Made by a program: the position numbers and the translations under genes. From Symbiodinium microadriaticum (Eukaryota > Sar > Dinophyceae > Suessiales > Symbiodiniaceae): DNA of 64,000 bases. The first letter of the stretch is position 1, and the number at the start of each line of letters is the position of its first letter. Location: contig LSRX01001121.1 in assembly GCA_001939145.1 (NCBI GenBank), positions 105,739-169,738 of the forward strand, in the 5' to 3' direction. The notes beneath the pieces are model-generated. The model had not been told where the DNA came from. It made no database searches and saw nothing but the letters and a program-made list of their open reading frames with translations. This document shows, in pieces, positions 46,701 through 59,160 of this stretch.

Positions 46701-47385
46701 GAATTGGTGTTGGAGCCGAAGTCACAGGTTTAAGAAGCAGCGCCAAGAATGTCCGCAAACTGCTTCGGCCAAGACGTGTACTTCAAGCATGCTGGAGAGC
46801 AGTTCCAGCACATCCTCGAAATGTCTACAGCTCGGAGAACAAGCAGCTTTTGCGTTGTCAGTCGTTGGTCAGCCCGTGTAGCAGTGTAGCATGCATTCTA
46901 CGAATTGGTGGGGGGCTGAAGGCCAGGCCGCTGGCAAATCTCACTGGCGTACCCGACCGTCACGATGCGACCGGGGCCGAGTCCAAGCTTGGAGAGGTAT
47001 CCGAAATGTTTTGCGAAAGCTTCTGCGGGCCTTGCTGAAGGCTCCCGTGGATCTAAAGTGGAGATAGATCTCCGAGGAAAGCCAAAGTTAAGCTTCGGCA
47101 TTCCTTGAAGCTGCATGCTGCCGAATGTCTGGCTGCGTCTGGCCTAGCCGCGCCCAGCAGGAGTTGAGGACAAACCGCTTAAGGATTTGTGCGGCTCTCA
47201 GCAGATTTCCACCACCGTCCTTGTTCAAGGCTCTGCTGAACTTGCCTTGCTTGGTTACACAGGGACCGCCGAATGGTGATAGTCAGTGATAGTTCATTCA
47301 ATCAGTGAAATGGCCACTGACCGCGGCGAGCAAAGGTCAGTGCCAGAGCAAAGGTCATTGCCAACGTTGCAGGAGGGATTGCAAC

Positions 47386-47408
47386 GAGAGAGAGAGAGAG
47401 AGAGAGAC
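47386..47408. repeat. (GA)n microsatellite
   Basis: About 11 uninterrupted AG units. A GC-alternating patch ending in a run of nine G lies nearby at about 47461-47481. Confidence 0.9.
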
Positions 47409-47908
47409 GGAGGCCCTCATCTGAAATAGCGATCTCACCTGAGACTGTGACTAACAGGGCGCGTGCGCGCGCGGGGGGGGGCCCGTCAGCCTTCCCTTTG
47501 ACTGTGTTGAAGAAGAGAGACGTGTAAGGAAGTGGCAATTTTTTCCCCGTGCGTTCTTCGGGGGACTGAGAGGTACGGGAGATTTGTCATCGGTTCGTGT
47601 ACTGTCTTGTTGCGAGAGCCCCATAAACCATGGGGGCCCCTATGGGCCGGGGGGCGTGACTTGCCCCTCTTGCCCGAAGGAAGAAGAGAGAGGCAAGAGA
47701 GGTAAAGGCACAAGGTGTTTGGCGGGGGATAGTAATTATCAATAGGTGTTTCTGCAGTTCGACGTCAGTTCGACAACTACAGTGTAGAGCCGGGTGTATG
47801 TCTCCACCCCGAAAGGGCCTCGAGTACGTACCGTCGCGGACCGAGGGGGTAGGCCTTCGGGCCAGGGGACCCCGTCCCCATCCCAAGCAAGCAAGCGGGC
47901 AAGCATGC

Positions 47909-47954
<46 letters not shown>

Positions 47955-47963
47955 GAAAGAAAG
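47909..47963. repeat. Imperfect (GA)n microsatellite
   Basis: About 55 bases of GA units with a few C, G and A interruptions. Both open frames across it (Arg/Glu repeats on +, Ser/Leu repeats on -) are artefacts of the repeat. Confidence 0.9.
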
Positions 47964-50713
47964 GAGCCCTTCTCTACGTGCATACTGCTTGTGAGCGGTT
48001 GTCGGCCATGGTCTGATTGGAACCACCGAGGTTGCCACACAGCGGTCCAGACTCGAGCATGAGAGGGGGTGAGTCTTCAGCACATTTAAGGCGGGTTTCG
48101 GCTCGTGTGATAGGCTCGGCAATAACATGGCTCTAATTTCCCGTCCTGCCCAGATCGAAGTCGTCAGCCCTCACTCTGCTGACATCCTTCAAGAGGTATG
48201 CGACCTTGGGTGTTCGCACCTGCCTGCGTTACAATGGAGAAACAGCCCAAGGACGGTTATCGCTGAAGATGAGTGCCAAGAAGGCCCTGGTGCCGAGTCC
48301 TCGGAAATGCTCTCTTAAAGAGAGTGGTCACGGAAAGGCAGCTGATAACGCCAGAGCTGTTAGAATAACAGGCACAGATGACACGTGCCCCCCTCTGCCT
48401 CCGTACATGTGGTAGCTTGAGTTCCCGCCTTTTTTTGGGGGTTTGGGCTGCAGTTGAGGCTTCAGGGGGCTGGGCGGGGGAGGAGGGCCCGGAACGCAAA
48501 GCGCACAATCAAATGGGTGGCTTTTGTCGCAACCTGCCCAGGTCACGACGCTGGAGCGCTGGCTTTCGCCCTGGTGTTGCCAAAGCATTGAGGTGCTCAC
48601 CGAGACTCAACCAACCCGTCCACGTGTTTGCTTTGTCTTATTCGCAGGTCGATCAGGCACCATCCACCATCGTAGCTTAAGTGCGATTGCGAGGGAATTG
48701 CCCTTGCCATCATCGCCGTCGTTCGCGATCGAGTGTGGCTAATTCGATTCGGCCGAGACATGCTTGTACAGAGTGACAGGCCCGCGACGGCCAGACATAC
48801 TGGCACATGATGTTACAAACCGTCTCACCGGCAGCCTGCCAAAGTGGCAGGTGCCATTCACTAACTCACGCGTATTGTCAAACAAGATTGATGAGGGTAG
48901 CCCAAGCTGAGCCGCAAGGAGAACAGATGCACACGGCACTTGCACAAATGATGTGTTGCTAGGGTTGACAGGGGAAGCGGCCACGTTTCGCTGAAGCTAT
49001 CAGCATGTGGAGCACGTGTCTAGGCTTGGGCATGTCAGGTAACTCAGGTACATGCGAGCATGAGGCCAATGCTTCCGAGAGAAGAGGGCAGCAAGGCTAT
49101 CAAAGCTGCGAGCCGGCTTTCCATGACACAGTTGTCTTCCACGAGCAACAATTTGCGAGAGCAATGTACTTGTGACTCAGCGCATGGGTGGTGACCTACT
49201 GCATCTGCACAGCAGTAGCCTGTAAGAGTCCGAGCACACAGTAAAATGGAACAGGGCCAGGACGCCACGCAAGTGGCACAGCCCCCAGTCGTTGTCAGAA
49301 CCTCTTGGCAGAGACACGGGGAGTAGGGAGCTGCTGGGCTTTTCGGGACCAAGCTTTCAGGATGCCAGGCCGAAGTGATATGGTTGTTCAAGTTCCAAGT
49401 CTAGGCATCCATTGAACTGAGCAAGGCCAAAGTGAGCTTTGACCAAGATGCATGGGCACCTAGTGACCTACTTATCGAAGGGGTGTGGCTCTCAGTCGTG
49501 AGTGCCTCTACGTGCCTCTCTACCTGCTGTCCTGACGGCGGTTGCACCAAGGTTCAGCTGTTGACTGGTCTCTATGTGCCGTTGAAACGCCCGCAGCACA
49601 AGAAGTCGCCGTGCAGATGGCAATGACGAGTGCACTTCGCATAGCACATCTCAGACTCTGAAGGGGCCCACTAGACTACACTACTTGAGGCCCGCATCAT
49701 GGCGCTGACCTCAGAGATGACTCCACGTGATGAGGCCAGACTATCTGCTAGAAACCTGCGCTCGTGTGTGAGGCCAGCAGGTCTTCCGAAAAGCAGGCGG
49801 AGTCAGAGCGCAGGTCGGCTGCCTGGACTCTTCCGCAGGTCGGTGAGCTGCGATCAGCTTTGAGGCCATGGTGTACCTCTTCTACTGGAAGGAGCGAACC
49901 TGCAGTCCGCTAGGGCCCCACGCATCGACAATGCAAGACGATGTTTGCTTCACTGACACCCCTTGAGTCATTGAGGTCGGGATGGTGGTTCTGTGATAGC
50001 ATTGGTTTGTGCCTCAGTGTTATTCACAAGTTGCGAGAGTGCTGTACGTTTTGCTGGCGAGTACAGCCGTGTCATCTCTTGCACGTGCTGCACGACGTGG
50101 TGAATGGTCGGATGCGGTCGGACAGGCTCAAGGTGGAACGAATGTCAGTTCTGACACAGTCCAGGTCCACATGAAGCGAGTCTTCGCAATTGACAGGTAT
50201 GCAAAGTATTCAAACGCGAATTACATGCCAACACTTGTACTTGTAGCTCCAGATTCGAGTGCTGCTTCCCAAGCCATCGACGCAATTCTCGGAATGTGGA
50301 CCAGAACTCCCCTCGTGGCGCTTCTGTGGGTGTTTCTCACAGGTCCATGGGTTGAGGCATGTTGAGGCATGTGAGGTGGTAAGTTTATGCCCACCAAACC
50401 TGGACAAAGTGTGCCCTTGCTTCAGGTGCAGACGGGAAGGAGGAAGTGGCAGGCTTGCAAGAATGCATCATGCAGTGGAGCTGCCATTAAGGCAAACTTC
50501 GACTTGGAATTCTGCACGGCTTTATACGTTTCCTGACTTGTTTTTTTGGAGGCGTTTTACCCTTAGAGCGGTCAAAAGGAGTGGCAGAGGAGAGGTGCTG
50601 CCCGCAGTGATTTGAGATACGTGCTCCTGTTTTCTCCGGCAGGAAACTCCTGCAGAGCAGCGGCGAGCTCAGGCTATTTTAATGGATAGGCTGCAACAGG
50701 CGAGAGGTCTGGG

Positions 50714-51078
50714 ATGGGAATGGAATGGAGAGATGCTCTGTTCAGGCTGGCAGATCTTCGCAAGGAGCTGGCGGCGGCGGAAGCTCAGGCTGCCGAGGCC
50801 GAGGCCAAGAAAGCGGCTGCTCAGCACAGAGAAGTGCAGGCCGGCAAAGGGTGAAGAGGTCGTCGTCCCATCGTCGTCCACCGTCGTCTCACGAGGCCGA
50901 GCATTCCCTTGATGAGACACTTCACAACGAGGCGACACTGGGCAACATTCGGCAACCGCTACCTGCCGCTAGAAGGGCTCACAGTCTTGACCATGCGGGT
51001 TGTGCATCTGGCTGCTTCAGGCAAACTCGGATTATGGTACTTTGTTACCTAGTTGGGACGCGAACCGGCCACCGATAG
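50714..51078 (+). CDS. Candidate exon(s): Ala-rich coiled coil and Ser/Arg stretch
   Basis: From ATG at 50714 one frame reads MGMEWRDALFRLADLRKEL followed by AAAEAQAAEAEAKKAAAQ, an alanine-rich coiled coil, ending at TGA 50852. From about 50851 a second frame reads VKRSSSHRRPPSSHEAEHSL and DETLHNEATLGNIR. A GC donor after 50839 is plausible, but the acceptor could not be fixed. The mix of coiled coil and Ser/Arg/His suggests an RNA-related or cytoskeletal protein; no family is assigned. It may belong with the Lys/Arg-rich stretch at 51.4 kb. Confidence 0.35.
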
Positions 51079-51379
51079 CTTCAGAAACTATGGGGTAGCC
51101 AACTTGCAGCACCCCGCCCTGCTTCTGAAAAACCTGTCCCAGCTAAGAGCCTGATGGCTCAGATTCTTACATAATTTGGAGATCTTTTCAGGTTTTCATT
51201 TGATGCGTGGGGACATGCTTTTGTAGAGCTTATACGAGCTAAGAATGTCAGGGCAATCGAACTGGCATAGAACATGCCAATGTGTGATGTGTGCAGCACT
51301 GGCAACGATGAGAGAATGATAAATCGGGTGGAAACTACCTCTTGTTCTTTCTGGAAGAGCGGTTGAAGAGCTGGTTGAA

Positions 51380-51724
51380 TAGTCTGCGAGCACCCACGGC
51401 AGGCAGAACCCAGAGAAAGCGGGCGAAGGGATACCCTCGTCGATCGCTTCGAGGAGAAAAAAGGCGAATCGGAGCCGAAAGATCCCTCGAAGAGAGAGAA
51501 ATGGCTCGAGGAAGGGGGAGAAGAAGGACAAGGCGTCATCGTCCGGAGACGTCAAGCTAGCCCGGGACGACGACGAGTCCCGCGTGGAGGATGTCGACTT
51601 GTTTGACGCCGTTCGACTTCACCGATATCGCTCAAAGGATGAGGAGAAGATCACACACCTGTTTCTGCACAGGCTCGTGGCTGCCTCCGAGCCGACCGAA
51701 ATTAGCAAGCTGGAAAACCGTTGA
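51380..51724 (+). CDS. Candidate exon: basic, Ser-rich stretch then helical end
   Basis: One frame is open to the TGA at 51722-51724. It has a basic stretch (SRRKKANRSRKIPRRERNGS, then RKGEKKDKASSSGD), an acidic switch (ARDDDESRVEDVDLFDAV) and a helical end (RYRSKDEEKITHLFLHRL). Alternating charged blocks of this type are typical of nuclear or splicing-related proteins, but no domain is recognised. Upstream boundary not known. Confidence 0.35.
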
Positions 51725-52786
51725 AACAGTAGATTGCCCGAGTCGCACTTCTTATGGATTAAAGTCTTGGAGCACTTTGGGGCGATTGCAAGCTCAGTCC
51801 CGTGCATGCAGACAATCGCAGAGCGCGAATCTCCTGCCGTCGTAAATCTGCGAAACGTCGAAAGCAAAGTTCAACAGCGGACAACGAATGCTCAAAAAAG
51901 TCACATCACGCGACACCCTGCTCATTTATATACGATCGGCACTAGAGACGTGCCTCGAGCCGACAGGCCGTCAGCGGCTGAGCCCCTTCGCAGAGTCAGC
52001 TTCCAAGCGCGCCAGGTGGACTATGATTGGAAAGGGCTCACGTGCCGCCCGAAATCAACCTTCGCAAGGAAAGTTCCGACCCGCAGCGGATCCATGTTTG
52101 GGTGCAGGATCCGTGGGACCCGAATGGCTCTGTCAGGTGACATTGCGGCAACTTGCGGAGTGGGTTTACTTGTGCCACTTCAGGTGAAAGGCTTGTGGCA
52201 GTGTGTATCTTTGGAGTGGGAAAGGTACAGCGTCACAAACAGGTGATGTGGCTTTCTACGCACGCCCGAACATAGAAACGGGCAATGTGGTTGTTTATTC
52301 ACACCTGGCGAAACATTGAATGAGCGACTTTAGAAACGGTCCTCGACGAAAATGACGAAAAAGGAAATATCCCATCGTGACACGAAGATTTTCAACGGGA
52401 TCTTGATGAACGAGGATGGGTTACAATCCTAGAGGAACACCGATGGCGGATAAGGCGCCTTCGCAATATGATGTCGCCCAATCCTAAGTCCAAAGGGAGC
52501 CGGAGGGTCTTTTGGCCTAGGCAGATCCTGGCAGATCCAAGACGGCGGCCTACAACAAGCTCCGATCTGTTTTGAGTTCATCCTCAGAGCTCGTTTCATC
52601 GAAGCCAAGCCGAGAGGTTACTGGCCGTGGTTGGATTGAGCGCAGGTCGCATCTGCAACAACTCGCTGGACCCATCAGACAAGTCAGACAAGCATGGACC
52701 CTAGCCACTACTGTATAGTCACGATCAGCTAAGGGGACCAGCCCTAAGCCACGAAAGCGACGGATGCTGGATAGGGGAGGTGCTCA
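51725..52786. other. Intergenic, nothing recognised
   Basis: Overlapping frames at 51734-52246 lack protein-like features. The rest has no frame above about 40 codons. Confidence 0.4.
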
Positions 52787-54189
52787 ATGCGCAGGGACCT
52801 CTTAACTCCTGATGATCTGCTTCAGAATGATTTCCGCTTTTACATTGTGTTCCGGGAGCCTAAGCTTCCGCCTCACTTCGAGCTGACTCCCGGTTGTCTT
52901 CGTGGAAGAGGGGCCGTTGCTGTTGGCCGTCCTACCGATTCAGTGGGCGATGCGGTGTCAGAGTTTTCAGAATCAAGGTACTCTGGCGTATTGTCTGCAA
53001 GAGGTTTCTGATGAATTTGCCCTTCCGAAATTGACTCCTGCTTCGGCCCGGGATAAGTTCATCTCCTGCGTTATCATAGATTGTTATGACGGCTCATGAC
53101 AAAACTTTCTTGAGCCTTTCTCGGAGCGAAGGCACAAGGCGTAGTGAAATGCCTGGCTACGGCCAATTTTATGTCATCGTTGAAATACATGTGCACCTCA
53201 TCAGTTTTGCAGTGTGCACTCTTCAAACCGGAGTCGAGGAAGCTGATCGATTCAGAGCTGCATTTGCTGACTCTTGTTTGGCAAGTGTGACCGCAGAAAA
53301 ACTTTAACGAGGCAAGTGTGGGTTTGCGGATTGCCGCAGATTGAGCGACACACTTAACGCATGCGCAAAACGACAGAGCATACACAGCTCAAATCCTTTG
53401 GAGAATCTGAATCTTTATGGCGAGCATGGGCAGCCAGGGGAGAGCTACGCGATCATCGGCGACCTTGCAAATGAGCCTGCGAACGAAGTCCGGTGGATTG
53501 ACACGGATGTCATGGTTACAGATCCAGTTAGCAGAAGGTTTCACCAGCAAGTACTTGAACAGGTGGAATCCGTTATCATGAAGAGAGCGAACCAGCTGTA
53601 AACAGAAACAGAAGTGCCGCCCCTGTCGACTTGTAGAGCCGCTGAGTGGGATGGATCAACCGGCCAAACCGCAGAGTCATTGTGCGACCTGCAGGAAAAG
53701 TCACGGGTATGAACGTGTGCTCAGTTGACAGCGCATACGAAGCTTGGTTGTCGTACCGTTTTCAGTTTACACTGAGAGTATACATTCGTGTCTTAGGAAG
53801 CAATAGCACGGAATGTGAATGACCGACCGCAGGGACTGGCCAGCCTACACTTTTAACACTTGACCAATGCTCCCGCTGCATGGTCGACCCAAGCTAAACT
53901 GCACAACCAATGATGCCCAGTGCCGGGCTTCTACTCAGAGGGTCTTGCGGGAAGAAGGCCAGCAGTGCTAGAAACTTTTGAGATAGGCTCAACATGAGAT
54001 GGGCCAATTGAAATCGGAGTCCCATGTATGGGCGAACGGTGCGTGTGGGTGATACTCCGATGGGGATTGCGACACTGCAGTTCCGGGCGCCTGGCCGGAA
54101 TTGAATTTGTGAAAACCTTTGTAAAGTCAGCCTGTCTCTTGATGTCTACTATGCACACAGTCCTTGAACCATCCAAATCGAAATGAGAC

Positions 54190-54233
<44 letters not shown>

Positions 54234-54792
54234 GCGCATGCACGGTGTTTGCACGGTTTTGAGCCGCCGAGTCCGAAACGAACATGGAACTTGTTCACGT
54301 CGTCGGTTGACGGGCGTGGTGTGTGTTGACAGGATCTTTTGCGCCGGGCACATCCACTCGAGCTCCGAAGCAAAAGTTGAAGCCTTGCCCTGCTAGCAAC
54401 ATCTTTTGGACCATGCAGTGCCTACTGATATCCTGACTTCAGCTGGCTTTGAACACGCTTGATTCCTTCACCAATGCTTTCGGACGCACAGCCGGTAAAT
54501 TATGGGATGCCGAAAGCTGAGAAGGCTTGAGTCCACCTGTCTCATCACATGCCTAAGGATCGGAGAAGTTTATGGCGCTTTCTTTGCTGGGCTATTTCTG
54601 CTGGCAACGGCTGCTGGCGTCATATGGCTCAGACATGGCTACCAGGTGCAAGCCGCCCAGCAGATGAGCACGATAGTGTCCCTGAATGAGGAGCGAGTTA
54701 AAATCTTGACTCGGCTCAATCAGCAAACACAGCTGCAAAAGCCAGCTGGCGCGGCTGACAGCCTTTCCAAGCCACTCTTGCCGAAAGGGTAG
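52787..54792 (+). CDS. Candidate multi-exon gene ending in a membrane segment
   Basis: Protein-like stretches in + strand order: 52787 onward (MRRDLLTPDDLLQNDFRFYI, VFREPKLPPHFELTPG); about 52978-53070 (TLAYCLQEVSDEFALPKL, TPASARDKFISC); about 53230-53300 (TGVEEADRFRAAFADSCL); 53385-53601 (NPLENLNLYGEHGQPGESYA, PVSRRFHQQVLEQVESVI); and 54560-54792 (GAFFAGLFLLATAAGVIWL, then VSLNEERVKILTRLNQQTQ), ending at TAG. The last part has one clear transmembrane helix followed by a short polar helix. Stops between some stretches mean introns or separate genes; I could not connect phases. No family is recognised. Confidence 0.3.
54192..54233. repeat. (TA)n followed by (TATG)n microsatellite
   Basis: About 16 TA units to 54223, then three GTAT-type units. 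Likely in an intergenic or intronic region. Confidence 0.95.
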
Positions 54793-55363
54793 CCGCAAAA
54801 CCGGGCTCGCATATTTCCTATGCAAAGAGAACATGGGAAGATGCTGATGTTTTCTCTCGATCTGTGTGGAGGACTTTCGCACATGATGTAAACTGTAGTT
54901 GCTGGCCGCTACAATAGACTGCCCGTGATTAGCTCTGTGCCGGATCACGAACCCCTGCAACCGTGATAGGTAGCAACGATGCCTATGCCTTTGCTAGAGG
55001 ACGCTTCGTGCCCTGAGACTTGTCAACGCATGTACTTGGGAAGTCCATAGAAGTTCACCTCACATGCTGAAATATCCGTTGCAGCTAGTCTCAGGAGACG
55101 ATTCCGTTCCTCCAGAAGATGGCTGGATCGTGCGGAGCCTTGAGTTTTTGGGTGAGCGTCGACGTGATTCGTGATGCGCACGTGCTCGCTTGCCATTCAA
55201 CAGGAAACCAAAGCCGTTTGCAAGTGTGCTTTGGGCCCAAGCACGTGCCACAAAGTGGGAAGGTGACAACTCATGGCTGAAGACGAGGACTGGGCTCCGG
55301 TTGAATGTCGAACTGTGTGCGGTAGGAAGGTGTTGCATTGACTCACAGCCGCGCAGCCGCACC

Positions 55364-58300
55364 ATGACAGAGTCGGCAGCAATGCCACTGCATTCGCAGG
55401 AGCAAGTCCCAGACGGTGACGCGGATCAGGATGAGAATGAAGCGGATGCTGGCCAAGCAGATAACGATGAGGAAGACATGGACGAGGCCCCTCAGGAGCA
55501 GGAAGAAGAACCGCCAGAAGAGCAGGCAAGCCACCACAGCGATCCTCCGGATGAACAGCAAGATGACCAGCAAGAAAATTGCGAGCAAGACCAGTACGAG
55601 TTAGAGGAGGGCCCACCAGACGAGCAGATGGATGAGCCAGAGCCAGGCGAGAGACAGGAGCAAGATGATCAGCTAGATGGAGATCACGACGAACCCATGG
55701 AAGAAGTCCAGGAGGACGGGGACGCACCTCCCGCAGAGGACGATGAGCAAGATTTAGGGGGAGGAGGTGGCGAGTCTGAAAGGGGTGACGTGAAGGGTGA
55801 CCACGAAGACATGGAGACTGCAGAGCAGGATCACGACACAGCAGAAGCACCCCAGGACAAGGACGACAAGGACCAGGATCCCGGTTCCAAGGACACGAAT
55901 CACCCAGGCCGCTGTGAGGTGGACCTGGAAGAATCAGAGAAAGATCCGGCAGAGGCAGAGGAGGCCGAAGTTCCGGAATGGGAAGGCAAGGAAGAAAGCC
56001 AGCAGCCGTACGTTGAATGCGAGGAGGATGCACCGACGGATGACAGGAAAAGGGTTGATCCTGGCACCTTTTCTGTCAGCTCCTTTCACTCCACTTTGAA
56101 TGTCATGACTCCTGATGGCAAGCTTCTAATGCCCGTCAGTGACCGTGGCTTTCAGCACTTGCTCGCATGCGCTCGATCCACAACAGGACTGAAGGATGGC
56201 AGGTATCTGTTCGAAGTGCGAATCGTGGAGCTGCGTCGGTCAGTCGAAAATGGAAAGCAGCGTGTCCCAAGGCAGTTCTGCGGAGTTGGCTTTTGTACAG
56301 AGGGGTCGTCCCTCTTTCTGGGAGACGATGAGCGGAGCATGGGTTTCGATTCGGAAGGTTGCTTATGCAAGGATGGCCGAAAGAGTTGGATGGATGGTTT
56401 GAACGATCGCATCCGGCTGGAGAGGCAGCTTGTCATTGGAGTTCTCTTGAACCTAGACGCACAGAGTCCGAATGCCAACACACTTAGCCTCTTCGTCAAC
56501 GGCGAACGTTTGGGAAGACCGCAGAGCCTGCCCGAGACTCTCAAGGGCAAAACGCTGTTCCCCCTCGTCAACTTCAAGAATGCCGCCTGGCTGACTCAAA
56601 GACAGCTGCGAATCGAAAGGAATAATTAGTTGTTCAGAGGCCACATAGGCTCTACGATCACCATTCTACCGGAGGTGGCGAATTGAGCTTTTCAGACGAA
56701 TGTGTCTTGTATCATGTTGCGCTGTAGCTGAATTCCGAGGTGACGCTTCATGCCAACTTCTCCGGGCACATGCCGTTTGCACCTTTGCCGTTCGCTTGTC
56801 GGACGCTGCAAGATGCAGCCCAGGAGGATGTTGAATCTCACGATCTGAAGGAGAGCCAGTGCCAGGCATGTCGACCATCACAAGTCTTAGCCAAACACAG
56901 GTAGAGCCTGCAGCCCTTAACCAGTCCTTCCTGTCATCCTTGTCGCAAGTTCAGCAGATGCTGCAGGTTCTCATTCCGATTGGCCTGCCCGATGAGGGGA
57001 CCTTTGCCTGGCTCGATAGTTTCAAAGAAAAGGCTCAGTTTACAGAGCTTTCTGGCCGAAGTGTCAAGGAGTGGGCCATGAAGAGCGGCTTGTGGTCCCA
57101 GGGTCATGGTCGCAATTTCAACGACCAACCCTCAATGGACTTCGGCTTGAAGGAGCTGGACGGTGGCACGACCAGACAGGTTTTTCATGCCATTGCCCCA
57201 CGTCTGCATCGCAACTACATTGTCATGGAGGTGCAGAGGAACCTGTTGGCAGAGGATCGTCGAAAGGCACTCGCTGCCTTCAATGCTCCGCATTTCAAGC
57301 GGGTTGCCATGGTGGTCATGGGTGAGCCACCGGAGGACTTCAAGGTAGAGGTTCGCGAGAATCTTCTGCAAGCTCGCAGAGATAAGGTCGCTGCCGACGT
57401 AAGAAAAGCCAAGCGGCCTTCAAAATGGGACAATGGGTCGCAGGCTGTGAGTGCGGCAGAGCTGGAAGCGGAAGTGAAGGCCAAGGTTGACGAAGTGAAG
57501 CTGACAGACTCTGAAATGCAGTCTTGGTTCCAGAAGAAGAATGACGGTGACATTCCCGAGAAAGAGCTGGCGAAGGTTTTTAGTGACTTCAGCTTGCCAT
57601 CTGCAGATGAGGGTTTCCAGGAGATCCAGTTCATGTGGCAAGGTGAGAAGGAGTGCTTAGAGCACATGCAAAAGTGGATTGCCGAAAGAAAGTTGACTCA
57701 GAGGGTGGAGGATCTGAAGCCCACTGAATGGTTCAAGAAACAGACCGAGCTGTGGCAACAGGCCATGATGAGGTGGAAGCGCAAGTTTGAAGACTGGCAA
57801 GATCCACTCAAAAGGAGGCGGGGTGGTGGAGCAAAGTCCTGTTCGAGCGCAGTGCCTGGTAGTAACAAAATTCGGTTAACTGCATTTCGCAGTCAGGCGC
57901 CTCGAAGATGATGCGCGGCGCCGGCGGGATGAGCAGCCTCAGGAAAAGGAGAAGCCCTTGCCAGTTGGCCGACTGGATGAGAAAGTTGTGGACTTGGATG
58001 CTCGATAGCAACTGGCACAAGAGTAGGAAGACATCTAAGACCATGACCATTCATGACAGACATATCCATCGCTTGCATCAGGATGAGGACGAGCCCCCCA
58101 AGCCACAGAAGCCGCCGGACAGTTGCGACGATGTGGATCCTTGGAAGCTGGAGGACCTGTTGGACATCGGCACGGGGGAACCCTTGTTCTCAAAGTTCAC
58201 TTGGGAAGATTGGATGATGTTGGAACTGCGGTTTCAACTGCATGTTCTTGTCCACGGGTACAAGCACTGCATGAACGATCCCGGACGGGTTGGCGCCTCA

Positions 58301-59160
58301 TTGCCGCAAAGTGTCAAGCTGTCACACATTTTGCTTTGTTAGGGATTGAAGATTCCGAGTTGCATCAGGTCTCATTCCACGAGAGCCACACGCAGTTCTA
58401 TTTTGAAACGTTCTGGGGGAAAGAGCTTTCTCTCAGAAGTTACGGAGTTGAGTCGATTGCGGAACTCCTCCGAATGGTTAGAGACACCATTGAGGTGTTG
58501 CCAAACAATTCCGTCCTAGATCCGCAGCTGTCGGACGACACGCCACTGGAAAACTTCGTCAGGCTGACGGAAGACTACCGACGCGACCGGCTTCGCAAGC
58601 TCGATGCTGGAGATCAGACAGCAGCCTTGCGTTTGCAGAAGCCACAGCCACATGCCCCACGTCAGTTTCAAGCTGACGATCGCCGACAAGGCGGAAGGGG
58701 CTTCGAACGTCAGGCCCCGCAACGAGGCCATGCACCACGAGCTGGTGCGCCTCCAGCTCGCGGTGACCTCAGGTGGTCTGCAGGCGGTGGCGGAGGCGGT
58801 GGCGGTGGCGGTGGAAGCAAACAAGACCACAGGTCCACCCGAGGTGGGGAGAGCCGCAAAGATGTCCCCCGCGGCAACCGGCCCCCACCTGCTCCTCCCG
58901 TTCCCCGGTCTCATGCCAGGGATGCTGGTGGAGCCGGTCAGAAACGTGTGTACGGTCAGGGGCCTGGGCGAGACGATCGTGACCGACACCGTGCATCACG
59001 GAGCCGCCATGAACGCGATGGCCGGGACGGTAGACACCAGTATGCCCCGCATAAATCACAAAGAACCCAAAGTGCTGGTCCCAACTCGCGCGGTCCTGGC
59101 GGAGGATACGCTTCCTATGGTGGAGGGGGCTACAGAGGTCGTCCCGGCTCCAGAGGCTGA
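55364..59160 (+). CDS. hnRNP U-like RNA-binding protein with degenerate P-loop, 6 exons
   Basis: Exons 55364-56584, 56740-56829, 56901-57835, 57897-57984, 58082-58288 and 58369-59160 join in phase to 1110 residues. Layout: residues 1-228 very rich in Glu, Asp and Gln; about 229-437 a SPRY-type domain (TFSVSSFHSTLNVMTPDGK, FCGVGFC, MGFDSEG, HANFSG); about 438-610 a region matching the P-loop kinase-like domain of hnRNP U (RNYIVMEVQRNLLAEDRRKA, VAMVVMGEPPEDF, FSDFSLPSADEGFQEIQF); then DLLDIGTGEPLFSKFTWEDW and a helical domain; from about 955 an RGG/Gly-rich tail with eleven Gly in a row. Proteins of this family bind RNA and chromatin in the nucleus. The Walker A motif GxxGxGK[ST] reads GLPDEGTF, so the lysine is gone. 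No SAP domain is seen at the N-terminus. Introns are 61-155 bases, one with a GC donor; all acceptors are AG before G. ATG in CACCATGAC. Confidence 0.85.

Larger units (their letters stand above)
43760..50700. other. 6.9 kb with simple repeats and no firm gene
   Basis: Many short frames but no recognised domain. Possible isolated exons: 46749 onward (MSANCFGQDVYFKHAGEQF), 48127-48200 (MALISRPAQIEVVSPHSAD) and 50160-50330 (HMKRVFAIDRYAKYSNANY). A - strand frame of 209 codons at 44814-45443 has no protein-like features. Simple repeats are listed separately. Confidence 0.4.

Noticed and set aside
47777..48128. Ser/Leu and Arg/Glu repeat proteins on both strands
   Set aside because: Translations of the GA microsatellite at 47909-47963.
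55197..56033. 278-codon - strand frame
   Set aside because: Antisense of the Glu/Asp-rich start of the hnRNP U-like gene; Pro/Leu repeats are a composition effect.
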